Assembly: GCA_947488765.1 (NCBI GenBank)
Contig: CANLAE010000002.1
Span: forward strand, 1 to 64,000
DNA: 64,000 bases
Reading direction: 5' to 3'
Source: Chitinophagaceae bacterium
Lineage (GTDB): Bacteria > Bacteroidota > Bacteroidia > Chitinophagales > Chitinophagaceae
In this document: positions 26,822 through 35,705 of the stretch, in pieces
Position numbering within the stretch: the stretch's first letter is position 1
Layout: every line of letters starts with the position of its first letter
Translations under genes and position numbers: made by a program
The notes under the pieces: generated by a model
What the model saw: only the letters and a program-made list of their open reading frames with translations
Told to the model about the DNA's origin: nothing
Databases searched by the model: none

Positions 26822-27749
26822 TATTTAAAGCTTTTTCTTCTTGCCATTTGTTTTTGCCCCAACCTTTTATTACATGCTTTTCGCTGTGATAAGATGAACG
26901 AACCAACGGACCACTTTCAACATAATCAAACCCTAATGAATAACCAATTTCTCTAAGTTCTGCAAACTCATCAGGATGTACAAATCGTTGAACAGGTAAA
27001 TGTTTTGTGGTAGGTTGTAAATATTGTCCAAGTGTAAGTACGTCACAACCCACGTCTACCAAGTGTTTCATCGATTCTACCACTTCATATTTCTCCTCAC
27101 CTATTCCCAACATCATTCCTGTTTTGGTACGCATTCCACCTTTTTTCAAAGCATCTAATACAGCAAGGCTTCTGCGATATTTGGCTTGAACACGCACCTT
27201 ACTTGTCATACGTTCTACGGTTTCCATGTTATGACTCACCACTTCAGGAGCCGCATCAATAACACGTTGAATATCTTTTTGCTGACCTTTAAAATCACCA
27301 ATTAAAGTTTCTAAAGTTGTTTCCGGATTTAATGTTTTTACAGCAACAATTGTATTGTACCAGATTGCTGCACCACCATCTTCCAATTCGTCTCTGTCAA
27401 CAGAAGTAATCACGGCATGTTTTACTTTCATCAGATGAATTGCTTCAGCAACGCGTTGTGGTTCATCCCAATCAACTGGCAATGGCCTTCCTGTTGCAAC
27501 TGCACAAAATCGACAACTGCGTGTACAAATATTTCCCAATATCATGAATGTCGCAGTGCCAGCACCCCAGCATTCACCCATGTTTGGGCAGTTTCCACTT
27601 TCACAAATCGTGTGTAATTTATGGGTATCTACCAGATTACGCACATGTTTGTAATCTTCGCCAATTGGTAATTTTACACGTAACCAATTAGGTTTTTGAA
27701 TTCTGCTTGGCGGTGTATCGATGGATGTTATAACGGGCAATTCTTGCAT
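26814..27749 (-). CDS. lipA: Lipoyl synthase
   Basis: LipA inserts two sulfurs into protein-bound octanoyl groups by radical SAM chemistry, making the lipoyl cofactor of 2-oxoacid dehydrogenases. The 311 residues include the auxiliary cluster motif [12 protein letters not shown] (about 49-60), the radical-SAM CTRSCRFC motif (about 75-82) and the C-terminal [14 protein letters not shown] that supplies the serine ligand. No lipB is visible nearby. The 199-bp region upstream to the next gene is AT-rich, without a clear consensus promoter. Confidence 0.96.
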   Translation of the reverse strand: MQELPVITSIDTPPSRIQKPNWLRVKLPIGEDYKHVRNLVDTHKLHTICESGNCPNMGECWGAGTATFMILGNICTRSCRFCAVATGRPLPVDWDEPQRVAEAIHLMKVKHAVITSVDRDELEDGGAAIWYNTIVAVKTLNPETTLETLIGDFKGQQKDIQRVIDAAPEVVSHNMETVERMTSKVRVQAKYRRSLAVLDALKKGGMRTKTGMMLGIGEEKYEVVESMKHLVDVGCDVLTLGQYLQPTTKHLPVQRFVHPDEFAELREIGYSLGFDYVESGPLVRSSYHSEKHVIKGWGKNKWQEEKALNNG

Positions 27750-27948
27750 GAATATTATTTATTTATTCAGAATGAGTTCATGAAATTTATCTTGTAATCT
27801 TTCATAAACTTAACTAAATTACTATCTATTTGTTTTTTAAATGAATTTTAATTGCGAACTTTTAATAATTTTAATTTACCCTTTCTTCAAAAGATGATAT
27901 CAATGATAAAATTCTTACCATTCAAGCTCACAGATCAAAAATAGTCAC

Positions 27949-28758
27949 TTACTTCCTTCGGCCAAAGGTTAATGCAACATATGCGTTAAAGAAAAAATTA
28001 TTTTCTTTGTTTTGAGCCATTTGTCGAATTTTTTTGGAGTAAAAAGATGCATTTATTCCAACTTCGATTGCAGAAAGTGTTTCGGTATATCTTCCATAAT
28101 CAAATCTGAGTGCAGTTCTTGCATGCGCTCCTGGTACATAATCAATTTGATCAAATCCTTTACCAAAGCCTGCTGCCCCCATAATACGTGTTGGATCTAA
28201 AAAAAGTAAGGTATCCTCATTGTATTTAATCACTTTATTTTTAAGGGTTGTAGGATCTTGTACTTCTAAAAAATAAGGTTTCATTAATGCAACGGAAAGT
28301 CCGCCACCATATATTAAAGTAGTTGCAACTCCATTTTTGTTGCCTTTGCCACCAATTAATTTTTGTTGCCCTACACCAACTGAAAAATTATAAAAATTAT
28401 TTACTTTACCATAGATAAATGGATTGCCTACAATGAAACCAAATGTAGGATCACCTTTGGCAAATTTTTCTTCTTTAGGATGTTTACGTTCAGAAAGCTC
28501 AACCCACCACAAATTCGTTTTTGTTACTGATTTAAATTTTCCACGCTCATAAAAAATACCATAACCATCTGTATTAAACTTAATACCAAAAGCACTTTGT
28601 TTTTGAAAAATCAAAGCACCTTCTTCTTCTTCTTGAATGAGTTTATCTACTTTAGCTTTTGCTTCTGCCTTCTTTATTTGACGAGGGGTCAACTTTTTTT
28701 CTTGTGCTACCAAAAGTAATGGAGCAAAAAAAATGGATAAAAAAATAATCTTCTTCAC
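27949..28758 (-). CDS. Probable outer-membrane beta-barrel protein, unknown
   Basis: Starting at GTG 28758 the protein has 269 residues: signal peptide KKIIFLSIFFAPLLLVAQ, a short charged helix of Lys/Glu residues (about 22-47), then alternating hydrophobic/aromatic strands with many glycines that end TGFGRRK-style in FNAYVALTFGRRK. That pattern fits an outer-membrane barrel. The open frame continues to 28893 but would overlap the divergent osmC-like gene and would bury the signal sequence, so the GTG is preferred. Function unknown. Confidence 0.65.
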   Translation of the reverse strand: MKKIIFLSIFFAPLLLVAQEKKLTPRQIKKAEAKAKVDKLIQEEEEGALIFQKQSAFGIKFNTDGYGIFYERGKFKSVTKTNLWWVELSERKHPKEEKFAKGDPTFGFIVGNPFIYGKVNNFYNFSVGVGQQKLIGGKGNKNGVATTLIYGGGLSVALMKPYFLEVQDPTTLKNKVIKYNEDTLLFLDPTRIMGAAGFGKGFDQIDYVPGAHARTALRFDYGRYTETLSAIEVGINASFYSKKIRQMAQNKENNFFFNAYVALTFGRRK

Positions 28759-28805
28759 GGAATATAATTTATTGATGGTAAATTTAATGCAAAATACAAA
28801 GCAAT

Positions 28806-29213
28806 ATGACAAGTACAATAGTTTATGAAGGAGATTTAAGAACTGAATTAACACATTTACAAAGTGGAACAGTAATTGAAAACGATGCACCAACCGATAA
28901 TCAGGGTAAAGGAGAACGTTTTAGCCCAACAGATTTATTGGCTACAAGCTATGGAAGTTGCATGATTACAACAATGGCAATAAGAGCTGCTGATATGAAA
29001 TTGGCGTTTGAAAATACAAAAATTGAAATCACTAAAATAATGAGCAGTGATGCGCCAAGACGAATTGTGGGAATAAAAGCACATTTATTTTTTCCGGATA
29101 CTTTCATTGCAACTGAAGAACAAAAAGAGCAATTAATTCGAATTGCAAGAAATTGCCCAGTAGAAAAAAGTTTGCATCCCGATATTCAATTAGATGTGGT
29201 ATTTAATTGGTAG
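28806..29213 (+). CDS. OsmC/Ohr family protein
   Basis: OsmC-family proteins reduce organic hydroperoxides through two cysteines. Both are present in this 135-residue protein, in LLATSYGSCMITTMAIRA (about 42-59) and ARNCPVEKSLHP (about 117-128). RFSPTDLLA precedes the first as usual. It is cytosolic. It is divergent from the barrel-protein gene with 47 bp between starts. Whether the substrate is a peroxide or another thiol-reactive compound is unknown. Confidence 0.88.
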   Translation: MTSTIVYEGDLRTELTHLQSGTVIENDAPTDNQGKGERFSPTDLLATSYGSCMITTMAIRAADMKLAFENTKIEITKIMSSDAPRRIVGIKAHLFFPDTFIATEEQKEQLIRIARNCPVEKSLHPDIQLDVVFNW

Positions 29214-29368
29214 TGAACTTATTATTAAACAAAATTTATTTATTCAATTAAAACTGATCAGAAGAGTAATACTTAAGTATCAAAATCATTTTATAGGTAA
29301 TGGCTGAGCCTTACATTACACTTGTTATTATAAAAAAGAACTTCAATACAATCATTTAAATTTGATTC

Positions 29369-30019
29369 ATGTGTTTCTCAGCAAATGCAAGTTTTGGTGC
29401 AGGATTTTTTCTAACTTCTATTGGAGTAATTGCTACAAAAAACATTAGTAACAAAAAGCAAATACTTTTTGCTAGTATTCCAATTTTATTCGGAATACAA
29501 CAAATTACTGAAGGCTTTTTATGGCTTTCACTAACATCACATCGCAATTATTTTTTACAACAATTCACAACTTATTTTTTCTTGATAATTGCCCAAATAA
29601 TTTGGCCGATTTTTATTCCATTAGCTATTTATCTGAAGGGAAAAAATAGGCATTTTAGAAAAATAAAAATAATGCTATTATCAACAGCAATATTAGTTTC
29701 AGGCTATTTAACATACTGCCTAGCAACATTTAAAGTAGAAGCACAAATTACAGGAATGCACATTTTATACTATGAAAATTTTCCTACGCAATTTCATAAT
29801 TTATCCGGATTATTATACATTATTTCAACAGCTACAATGCCTTTATTATCTAACAACAAACTGATTAGATATTTAGGAGTTACAATTTTAGTTTCCTATT
29901 TTTTTACAAAAATATTTTATTCAGGATACGAAATTTCAGTATGGTGCTTTTTTGCATCGATCATCAGTATTTATATTCTCATTATTATTTTACAAGAAAA
30001 TAAAAAAACTCTTATGTAA
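29369..30019 (+). CDS. DUF6629-like integral membrane protein
   Basis: The 216-residue protein has about seven hydrophobic helices. The N-terminus MCFSANASFGAGFFLTSIGV and the following ILFGIQQITEGFLWLSL are the parts that recall the DUF6629 family, which has no known function. The preceding 155 bp contain no recognisable promoter or repeat. It is convergent with the DUF2851 gene, 17 bp apart. Confidence 0.6.
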   Translation: MCFSANASFGAGFFLTSIGVIATKNISNKKQILFASIPILFGIQQITEGFLWLSLTSHRNYFLQQFTTYFFLIIAQIIWPIFIPLAIYLKGKNRHFRKIKIMLLSTAILVSGYLTYCLATFKVEAQITGMHILYYENFPTQFHNLSGLLYIISTATMPLLSNNKLIRYLGVTILVSYFFTKIFYSGYEISVWCFFASIISIYILIIILQENKKTLM

Positions 30020-30036
30020 TTTTATTAATTCATCGA

Positions 30037-31308
30037 TCAAAACTTCATCAATTTATTGCCAACCGCACATTGTAAACATTTTTTAGTTGTACAATATTGA
30101 TTGGTTAAGTGTAATAAACTTTGGGAATCAAATGCAGAGTGATTATTGATATTTAATTGTTTCCAACTCTTTGTTATGTTGTTTAGTTCGGGCGGTAACA
30201 GTTGTAACCATTGAATTGCTTTATCTTTATACCCTTCTTCTTTGTGATGCCAACCATAAGCAAATACAATTGGTACAATTGTATTGATGATAATATTATC
30301 AATCATTTGAGTACCTAAATTTTTAGATTTAAATTCGGTAAGCTCATCAAATTTGTAATGATAGTTCCAGTAATCATTTGCTGAAACATTTAATAAAATT
30401 CTGATGTCATTTATATTTTGTAAGTCTTTAACTTTAGAAAATAAATGACTACTGTTATGCACCAACATTGCCAATTGAGCCAGACGAATAGTTGGGGACG
30501 CAGCGGGTCTCATACGAAGAAAAACTGGGGTTTGAACTGCTTTTGGGATACTATATTTGCGTTGATAGAGTTTGTATTCACGCTGTAACATGACTGGATA
30601 ATCTTCTGTAAAATTTCCATTCAGTAACCCCGCTTGACCTAGCAACAACGCTTCTAATTGATGAATTTGATGTTTGTGTTTGGCAAGAATATTAACAGAA
30701 ATTGTTTTAGCAATTCCTTCAAAACATTCAGCATTTACTTTTATTCCGAAATTGCTTGCAAGCATCCACCAAAAAACTTCATCCCAATGATAATTGCTTT
30801 GTTCATAAAGATGTAAAACACGTGTGGCTTTAATTTCAAGGCGTTCCATTGCCAATCGTTCTTTCCAAGACATCCAACCTATTGAACTTAATGCAGGTAA
30901 ATAATTTTTACAGACAATCGTAGTTGTATTTTGGTACATTAATTCCTGATAACGTTGCAATAATACTTTTGCTACCAATGGTTGTAACACCAATGTTGGT
31001 AGTGGTTTCCCGAAAGTATCATTTACAGGTTGATCGTTGTTCCAAATGACATGTAAAATTATATTGGCGTAATTTTTATCTTTTGAATGTTGGTGTTTAT
31101 GCCAATCCGATGCATTGATGTGCAATTCAATATTCCCAACTAAAGTAATGCCATCTATGATAATTTTTGCTTCTGAAAAATCAGGACCTTGATGGGTATT
31201 ATATTGACCAACACTTAGAATTTGCAAAACTTCTCCTTGTTCTGTATACAGAGAATTTGTATTGAAATATTGAAACTGCCAAATGAAATGAAGAAGTTGT
31301 TCTGTCAT
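30037..31308 (-). CDS. DUF2851 family protein
   Basis: This 423-residue protein starts with the conserved block LLHFIWQFQYFNTNSLYT. The family signature GNIELHINASDWHKHQHSKD with its histidine cluster (about 58-77) and NIILHVIWNND follow. The C-terminus carries CTTKKCLQCAVG, a three-cysteine group that could bind metal. The family is common in Bacteroidetes and its role is unknown; the His/Asp pattern and cysteines suggest a metal-dependent enzyme, as inference only. It is a single-gene unit. Confidence 0.75.
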   Translation of the reverse strand: MTEQLLHFIWQFQYFNTNSLYTEQGEVLQILSVGQYNTHQGPDFSEAKIIIDGITLVGNIELHINASDWHKHQHSKDKNYANIILHVIWNNDQPVNDTFGKPLPTLVLQPLVAKVLLQRYQELMYQNTTTIVCKNYLPALSSIGWMSWKERLAMERLEIKATRVLHLYEQSNYHWDEVFWWMLASNFGIKVNAECFEGIAKTISVNILAKHKHQIHQLEALLLGQAGLLNGNFTEDYPVMLQREYKLYQRKYSIPKAVQTPVFLRMRPAASPTIRLAQLAMLVHNSSHLFSKVKDLQNINDIRILLNVSANDYWNYHYKFDELTEFKSKNLGTQMIDNIIINTIVPIVFAYGWHHKEEGYKDKAIQWLQLLPPELNNITKSWKQLNINNHSAFDSQSLLHLTNQYCTTKKCLQCAVGNKLMKF

Positions 31309-31400
31309 AAAATTGCAATTGAATATTAGGCAATAATGATTTGCTATTTCAATGCAATATAAAATATTATTTGTATAATAATAAATTAAAATGTAAAATA

Positions 31401-31967
31401 CTAGTCAGCAAAATTTTGTAATTCTTGCACTACCCTACTTACTGGCAAACCCATTACATTATAAAAGTCACCTGTAATTTTTTTAATACCTACAACTCCT
31501 ATCCATTCCTGTATTGCATATGCACCGGCTTTATCATATGGCTTGTATTCATCTACATAAAACTCAATTTGTGCTTGTGATAATGGGTAAAATTCAACTT
31601 CGGTAGTTTCTGAAAAGGATATAGTTTTTGAAGAAGACAATAGAACAACTCCTGTGATGACGTTATGCATTTTACCTGCCAAAGCAGTGAGCATTTGTAT
31701 GGCATCGTTTCTGTCTTTTGGCTTGTTGATAATCGTATTATTCAAAACAACTACTGTATCAGCTGCAAGAATTATAGATGTAGTTTGGGTTGCTTCTTTT
31801 ACTGCCAAAGCCTTTGCCATTGCAATATTGATAGGTATTTGAGCGGCAGATAAACTTGCGTCAAAACTTTCGTCTGTATTTTGAATGATAACTTCAAACG
31901 AAACTTCAGCCCATTCTAACAATTGTTTTCTTCGGGGAGATTGTGATGCCAGAATAATTGATTGCAT
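31401..31967 (-). CDS. maf: Maf family nucleoside triphosphate pyrophosphatase
   Basis: Maf proteins hydrolyse non-canonical or modified nucleoside triphosphates to monophosphates. The 188 residues contain the N-terminal phosphate motif LASQSPRRKQLL (about 6-17), the catalytic LAADTVVVLNN, KPKDRNDAIQML and the closing DKAGAYAIQ and GDFYNVMGLPV motifs. Length is typical. The 178-bp upstream region holds repeat copy C, 121 bp from the start. Confidence 0.93.
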   Translation of the reverse strand: MQSIILASQSPRRKQLLEWAEVSFEVIIQNTDESFDASLSAAQIPINIAMAKALAVKEATQTTSIILAADTVVVLNNTIINKPKDRNDAIQMLTALAGKMHNVITGVVLLSSSKTISFSETTEVEFYPLSQAQIEFYVDEYKPYDKAGAYAIQEWIGVVGIKKITGDFYNVMGLPVSRVVQELQNFAD

Positions 31968-32088
31968 AAGCTTTTAAAATTGATATTCTTTGATAGCGAA
32001 GATGCAGCAAACATTTTATACTATAAAACTAAATAACAATTTTATGTGGTTATTTGGGTTGTAATAATTGTTGACCAAAGTACTAAAC

Positions 32089-32108
32089 GTACAAGTGTGC
32101 GACGCAAC
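32089..32108 (+). repeat. Dispersed intergenic repeat, copy C
   Basis: GTACAAGTGTGCGACGCAAC is identical to copies A and D. It lies between maf and the ubiA-like gene, both on the minus strand. The next bases allow a CAAC-AAAT-GTTG hairpin. Over about 35 bp on that side the flank aligns with copy A without gaps (shared blocks GTTGA and AGCC). Confidence 0.85.
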
Positions 32109-32145
32109 AAATGTTGAGTAGATATGCTATAGCCGGTGCAAAAAA

Positions 32146-33096
32146 TTAAAAATAAAATTTAAAAAAAAACATACTTAAAATACCTGTGAGCATTACAATT
32201 TTTATAATGGTGCTTAAACGATGAAAATCATCAGCAGTAAAGGCTTTGAAGAGTTTGATGAAGATAAACATCAATGGAATAATAATGGCAACGATACAAT
32301 AAAATGCACTCCACCACCATCGAAATTGTAGCACATAAATTTGTACAATAATTAGCGCTGCAATAATTACAATTAACCAAACAGCAACAAAAACTTTGGT
32401 CGCATTCATGCCCCAAACGATGGGCATTGTTTTGCAACTATAACGCCTATCGCCTTCAACATCTTCCATATCTTTTACCACTTCCCTGATTAAAGAAATG
32501 ATGAAAGCAAAACCTGCGAACAAAAAAGTAACCCTTGCCAATTTATCGATTTGCAAACTTGTTCCTTTTCTAAAAACATCTAAGAGATGATTGGTTTCGC
32601 AATAAGTAATTACCAATATTACCCAGGCAGTAAGTAATGAAGTAAGGACATTACCGATTAAGAATTTTTTTTTGAGTGAAGAAGAATAAAAAAATAATAA
32701 AAAAACACTTATCAAATTGGCAACACCCAAAAATCGAACGCCTGTTTTATAATCTATGTAAAAGCCAAACCCAATGCCAATAACGCTTAACAACAAATGC
32801 CACATAATAGCAAATCGTCTTTTAATAATTTTATCTACAACAACTTTTTGTGGTTTGTTGATATGATCGATGTTCAAATCAAAGTAGTCGTTGATAATAT
32901 TTCCGGCAGCAGCAATAGCAACAGAAGCACAAACAAGGAGAAAAAAATAAAATCCGTTTACATTGGGAATGATATGTGCTGCGAGGAATAAAGGCTTTTC
33001 GATACAATATAAAAAAAGGAATTGGGTCAGTGCAATAAACACCAAATTTTGCCAACGAATCAATTGAAAAAATGCACTTACTAATTTCAAATCCAA
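32146..33096 (-). CDS. UbiA family prenyltransferase
   Basis: This integral membrane enzyme attaches a prenyl chain to an acceptor. The 316 residues have about nine hydrophobic segments and both aspartate-rich motifs: NIINDYFDLNIDHINKP (about 64-80) and DMEDVEGDRRYSCKTMP (about 210-226). The second motif style resembles geranylgeranylglycerol-phosphate synthases and related Bacteroidetes proteins as much as MenA, and no menaquinone genes are nearby, so the acceptor is left open. The kdsC-like gene lies 24 bp upstream on the same strand. Confidence 0.8.
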   Translation of the reverse strand: MDLKLVSAFFQLIRWQNLVFIALTQFLFLYCIEKPLFLAAHIIPNVNGFYFFLLVCASVAIAAAGNIINDYFDLNIDHINKPQKVVVDKIIKRRFAIMWHLLLSVIGIGFGFYIDYKTGVRFLGVANLISVFLLFFYSSSLKKKFLIGNVLTSLLTAWVILVITYCETNHLLDVFRKGTSLQIDKLARVTFLFAGFAFIISLIREVVKDMEDVEGDRRYSCKTMPIVWGMNATKVFVAVWLIVIIAALIIVQIYVLQFRWWWSAFYCIVAIIIPLMFIFIKLFKAFTADDFHRLSTIIKIVMLTGILSMFFFKFYF

Positions 33097-33120
33097 GTTA
33101 TATTTTTATATAGAAAAGAA

Positions 33121-33642
33121 TTACATAGAACGTACCAAAACATCTTCATTCCAATCGTTGTTAAGTTTCATTGTTTTTTCAATGACATCTCTTACACAAC
33201 CTTCGCCTCCCAATACCGGTGAAATATATTTTGCAATTGCTTTTACTTCTTGCACTGCATCAGATGGACAACAAGGTAATGCTGCGATTTTCAACACTTC
33301 TAAATCAGGGATATCATCACCCATGTACAAGATATTTTCGTGTTGTATTTGATGTTGAATCATGTATTGATGCAGCACCGCAGCCTTATCAGATACTTTC
33401 ATAAAAACATCAAAAACACCAAGCCTATTCAGTCTTTCGCGAACCTCAACACTTTCTCCGCCACTAATAATTAAAACCCGATAACTTTTTTTAATTGCTA
33501 ATTGTAATGCATACCCATCTTTAATATTCATACGTCTTACCATCACTGCATTGGGCATTACCAATACACTTCCATCAGTTAAAACACCATCTACATCAAA
33601 CACAAATGTGGTAATAGGTTTAAATAGTTCAAGTACGTTCAT
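33121..33642 (-). CDS. kdsC: KdsC-like HAD phosphatase (KDO 8-phosphate phosphatase)
   Basis: KdsC dephosphorylates KDO-8-phosphate in lipopolysaccharide core synthesis. The 173-residue C0-type HAD protein has motif I FVFDVDGVLTDGSVLV (about 13-28), motif II ISGGES, and motif III YMGDDIPDLEVL. The C-terminal VLGGEGCVRDVIEK is diagnostic of KdsC-like phosphatases. It has no cap domain, as expected. It probably forms a short transcription unit with the ubiA-like gene. rfaE1 elsewhere in the window is another LPS-core gene. Confidence 0.88.
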   Translation of the reverse strand: MNVLELFKPITTFVFDVDGVLTDGSVLVMPNAVMVRRMNIKDGYALQLAIKKSYRVLIISGGESVEVRERLNRLGVFDVFMKVSDKAAVLHQYMIQHQIQHENILYMGDDIPDLEVLKIAALPCCPSDAVQEVKAIAKYISPVLGGEGCVRDVIEKTMKLNNDWNEDVLVRSM

Positions 33643-33684
33643 ACTAATAGAATTAAATTTATTTTAATGGTCAAAAGAATAGAT

Positions 33685-33924
33685 TTATTTTTTCTGACTA
33701 TCTCTCCATTCATAGACCCAAGTGCTTTGAATCATTTCTAAATGACCTTCATTGCTTTGTTCACGTGTACCAACAAAACCTTCAATTTGCAAAACCCATT
33801 CTAATAATTCGGTAAAGCGAATTCTATATATTTTACTTTCTGTAAAATCATCGCCAAAACGTTCGTATAATTTCAATGCGATATCTTCATAATCATTCCA
33901 ATGAATAGGAGGTTCAAATGCCAT
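33685..33924 (-). CDS. iscX: IscX-like Fe-S assembly protein
   Basis: IscX is a small acidic adaptor that binds IscS and iron during Fe-S cluster assembly. From ATG 33924 the protein is 79 residues. The family pattern is visible: WNDYEDIALKLYERF, then IRFTELLEWVLQIEGF, and SNEGHLEMIQSTWVYEW, with its scattered acidic residues. The frame extends to 33966, but those 14 residues have no counterpart. No other isc genes are adjacent. Confidence 0.8.
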   Translation of the reverse strand: MAFEPPIHWNDYEDIALKLYERFGDDFTESKIYRIRFTELLEWVLQIEGFVGTREQSNEGHLEMIQSTWVYEWRDSQKK

Positions 33925-34127
33925 GTCTTTTAATTTATTTGCGTGCAAGTTAATTATTGTAAGCAATAGTATTTACAAGATGTTTGATAAAAATTGAATT
34001 GAGGTTAATAGAATGTCATAAAACACAAGAAAAACTGAATACCGTGGCTACTATTCAAGAGACAAGTTGATGTTAACTAAAGTTGAATTTTTAATTTACT
34101 TAGCTGTTTTACTGCTATGTGGCTGTA

Positions 34128-34147
34128 GTTGCGTCGCACACTTGTAC
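34128..34147 (-). repeat. Dispersed intergenic repeat, copy D (inverted)
   Basis: The complement of this stretch is GTACAAGTGTGCGACGCAAC, identical to copies A and C. It lies in the 283-bp gap between iscX and the trpF-like gene. Its flanks match the other copies less well. A separate half-site, GACGCAAC, occurs 27 bp further on at 34174-34181 in the opposite orientation. Apart from these the gap shows nothing recognisable. Confidence 0.85.
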
Positions 34148-34207
34148 TGATGATTGATTACCAGGCTATAATTGACGCAACATTGGAATTAGAAGCAATA
34201 CATGGTG

Positions 34208-34819
34208 CTATTTAAACCCGTGTGTGAACTTTAGCACCAGAGCCATGTCTTTCACACCTGGTTCTTTTTCTAATTTAGAGTTTACATTCACCCCATAAAA
34301 ATCAGGATGCTTGAACGCTTTAATTTTAGCTATATCATCCACACCAATTCCACCACTTAAAAAGAAAGGTTTTTCTATCTTGGCTTTTGCCAAAATATTC
34401 CAATCAAATTGTCCGGCATTATCTTCTGAGGTATCAAATAAATAATAATCGCAAACTGCATCATAAGGTGCAACCAACGCGTCAATATCTTTTGTATTCT
34501 TATCAATGTTAAATGCTTTAATCACTTCAACTTCAGAAGATAAATCTTCGCACATTTCAGTAGTTTCGTGACCGTTCAACTGAACAACATCTAACCCATA
34601 ATCATCAATAGCATCAAGCACTTCAATCATTTCTGGATTGAAAAATATACCAACTTTTTTAAAATCAAAATCAGCTTTTTTGATATCATTTTTAGCCAAT
34701 TTTTCGCCTATGAATCTTGGTGAATCAGATTGAAAATCCATCCCTACAAATTCTACATTCAATGCATCTAATTGTTGCATTTGTTTTAATTCGGTAATAC
34801 CACAAACTTTTATATTCAT
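34208..34819 (-). CDS. TrpF-like phosphoribosylanthranilate isomerase homologue, missing the GGTG loop
   Basis: The fold and order follow TrpF (203 residues): KVCGI at the start with the catalytic cysteine (residue 6), SPRFIG, VQLNGHE, the catalytic-acid aspartate in FDT (129) and FLSGGIG. Three departures are seen. The FDT-to-FDW loop reads SEDNAGQ (131-137), where TrpF normally has a longer loop with GGTGK. VQLHG is VQLNG. The usual GVDVNS/GIDLNS reads GVNVNS. Catalytic Cys and Asp remain, so residual or altered activity is possible. trpD and trpC, usual neighbours, are absent between this gene and trpG. Confidence 0.75.
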   Translation of the reverse strand: MNIKVCGITELKQMQQLDALNVEFVGMDFQSDSPRFIGEKLAKNDIKKADFDFKKVGIFFNPEMIEVLDAIDDYGLDVVQLNGHETTEMCEDLSSEVEVIKAFNIDKNTKDIDALVAPYDAVCDYYLFDTSEDNAGQFDWNILAKAKIEKPFFLSGGIGVDDIAKIKAFKHPDFYGVNVNSKLEKEPGVKDMALVLKFTHGFK

Positions 34820-35034
34820 TCTTATTTTTTTAAAATTTTGACATGAAATCTAATTAAAAAACTAAGCAGATAATAGTTGAAATCAAGCTAATTAACTATC
34901 TGTTAGAATCAAAAAAATAATCAAACTCCTGTTGCCGTAAAGTTAGGATTGTTCAATATATTATTGCCCTGCATTTCTGAAATAATATCAAAATAAATAC
35001 ATCCATTAAAAAGTTAAGCCCTGGTATATTTATT

Positions 35035-35622
35035 TTAAATTGATAGTTGCAACCAATTTCTTAAAATCAATTCGCCACTAGGAGTTAAAATACTTTCCGG
35101 ATGAAATTGTACACCTTGTACATCAAATATTTTGTGTTTCATAGCCATGATAAAACCATTTTCATCTGTTGCAGTTATTTCTAATTCGGGAGGAAATTTA
35201 TTTTTATCTACCACCCATGAATGATAACGACCAACTTCAAATGTTACAGGCAAACCCTTGAATAAAGTACCCTCATCTTCAAACTGTTTTTTTTCGATAA
35301 TAATATTCGAAGTAATTCCATGATACACCGTTGACAAATTTGTAAGTGTTGCCCCAAATGCCTGACCAATTGCCTGATGCCCCAAACAAACGCCCAGTAT
35401 AGATTTCATTGGTGCATACTTTTTTATTAATGGCAATAAAAGACCCGCTTCTTCCGGTATTCCAGGACCAGGAGATAAAATAATTTTATCGTATTCAATG
35501 ACATTTTCTAAAGCAATTTGATCATTGAAAAACACATCCACTTTTTCATGTGTAATTTTTTCAACAAGGTGAACCAAGTTGTAAGTAAAGGAATCATAAT
35601 TATCAAATACTAATATTTTCAT
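35035..35622 (-). CDS. trpG: Glutamine amidotransferase, TrpG/PabA type
   Basis: This class I glutaminase subunit supplies ammonia to anthranilate or aminodeoxychorismate synthase. The 195 residues are fully canonical: FDNYDSFTYNLVH, the oxyanion strand LSPGPGIP, nucleophile cysteine in GVCLGHQAIG (about 78-87) and His-Glu in GVQFHPES (about 171-178), plus VGRYHSWVV. No TrpE or PabB partner is visible within the window. The genes to either side are degenerate TrpF-like and HisC-like proteins, with 215-bp and 83-bp gaps. Confidence 0.88.
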   Translation of the reverse strand: MKILVFDNYDSFTYNLVHLVEKITHEKVDVFFNDQIALENVIEYDKIILSPGPGIPEEAGLLLPLIKKYAPMKSILGVCLGHQAIGQAFGATLTNLSTVYHGITSNIIIEKKQFEDEGTLFKGLPVTFEVGRYHSWVVDKNKFPPELEITATDENGFIMAMKHKIFDVQGVQFHPESILTPSGELILRNWLQLSI

Positions 35623-35705
35623 TGGGATATTTCATTTATTCAATTCATAGAAATCAATGCTGCTAGACCTTTTATGAAAGTTCCAACAAATAATTATTCA
35701 AGAAA

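Noticed and set aside
30037-31308. DUF2851 protein as a recent acquisition because of its cysteine cluster
   Set aside because: The gene matches a common Bacteroidetes family over its full length and has base composition like its neighbours.
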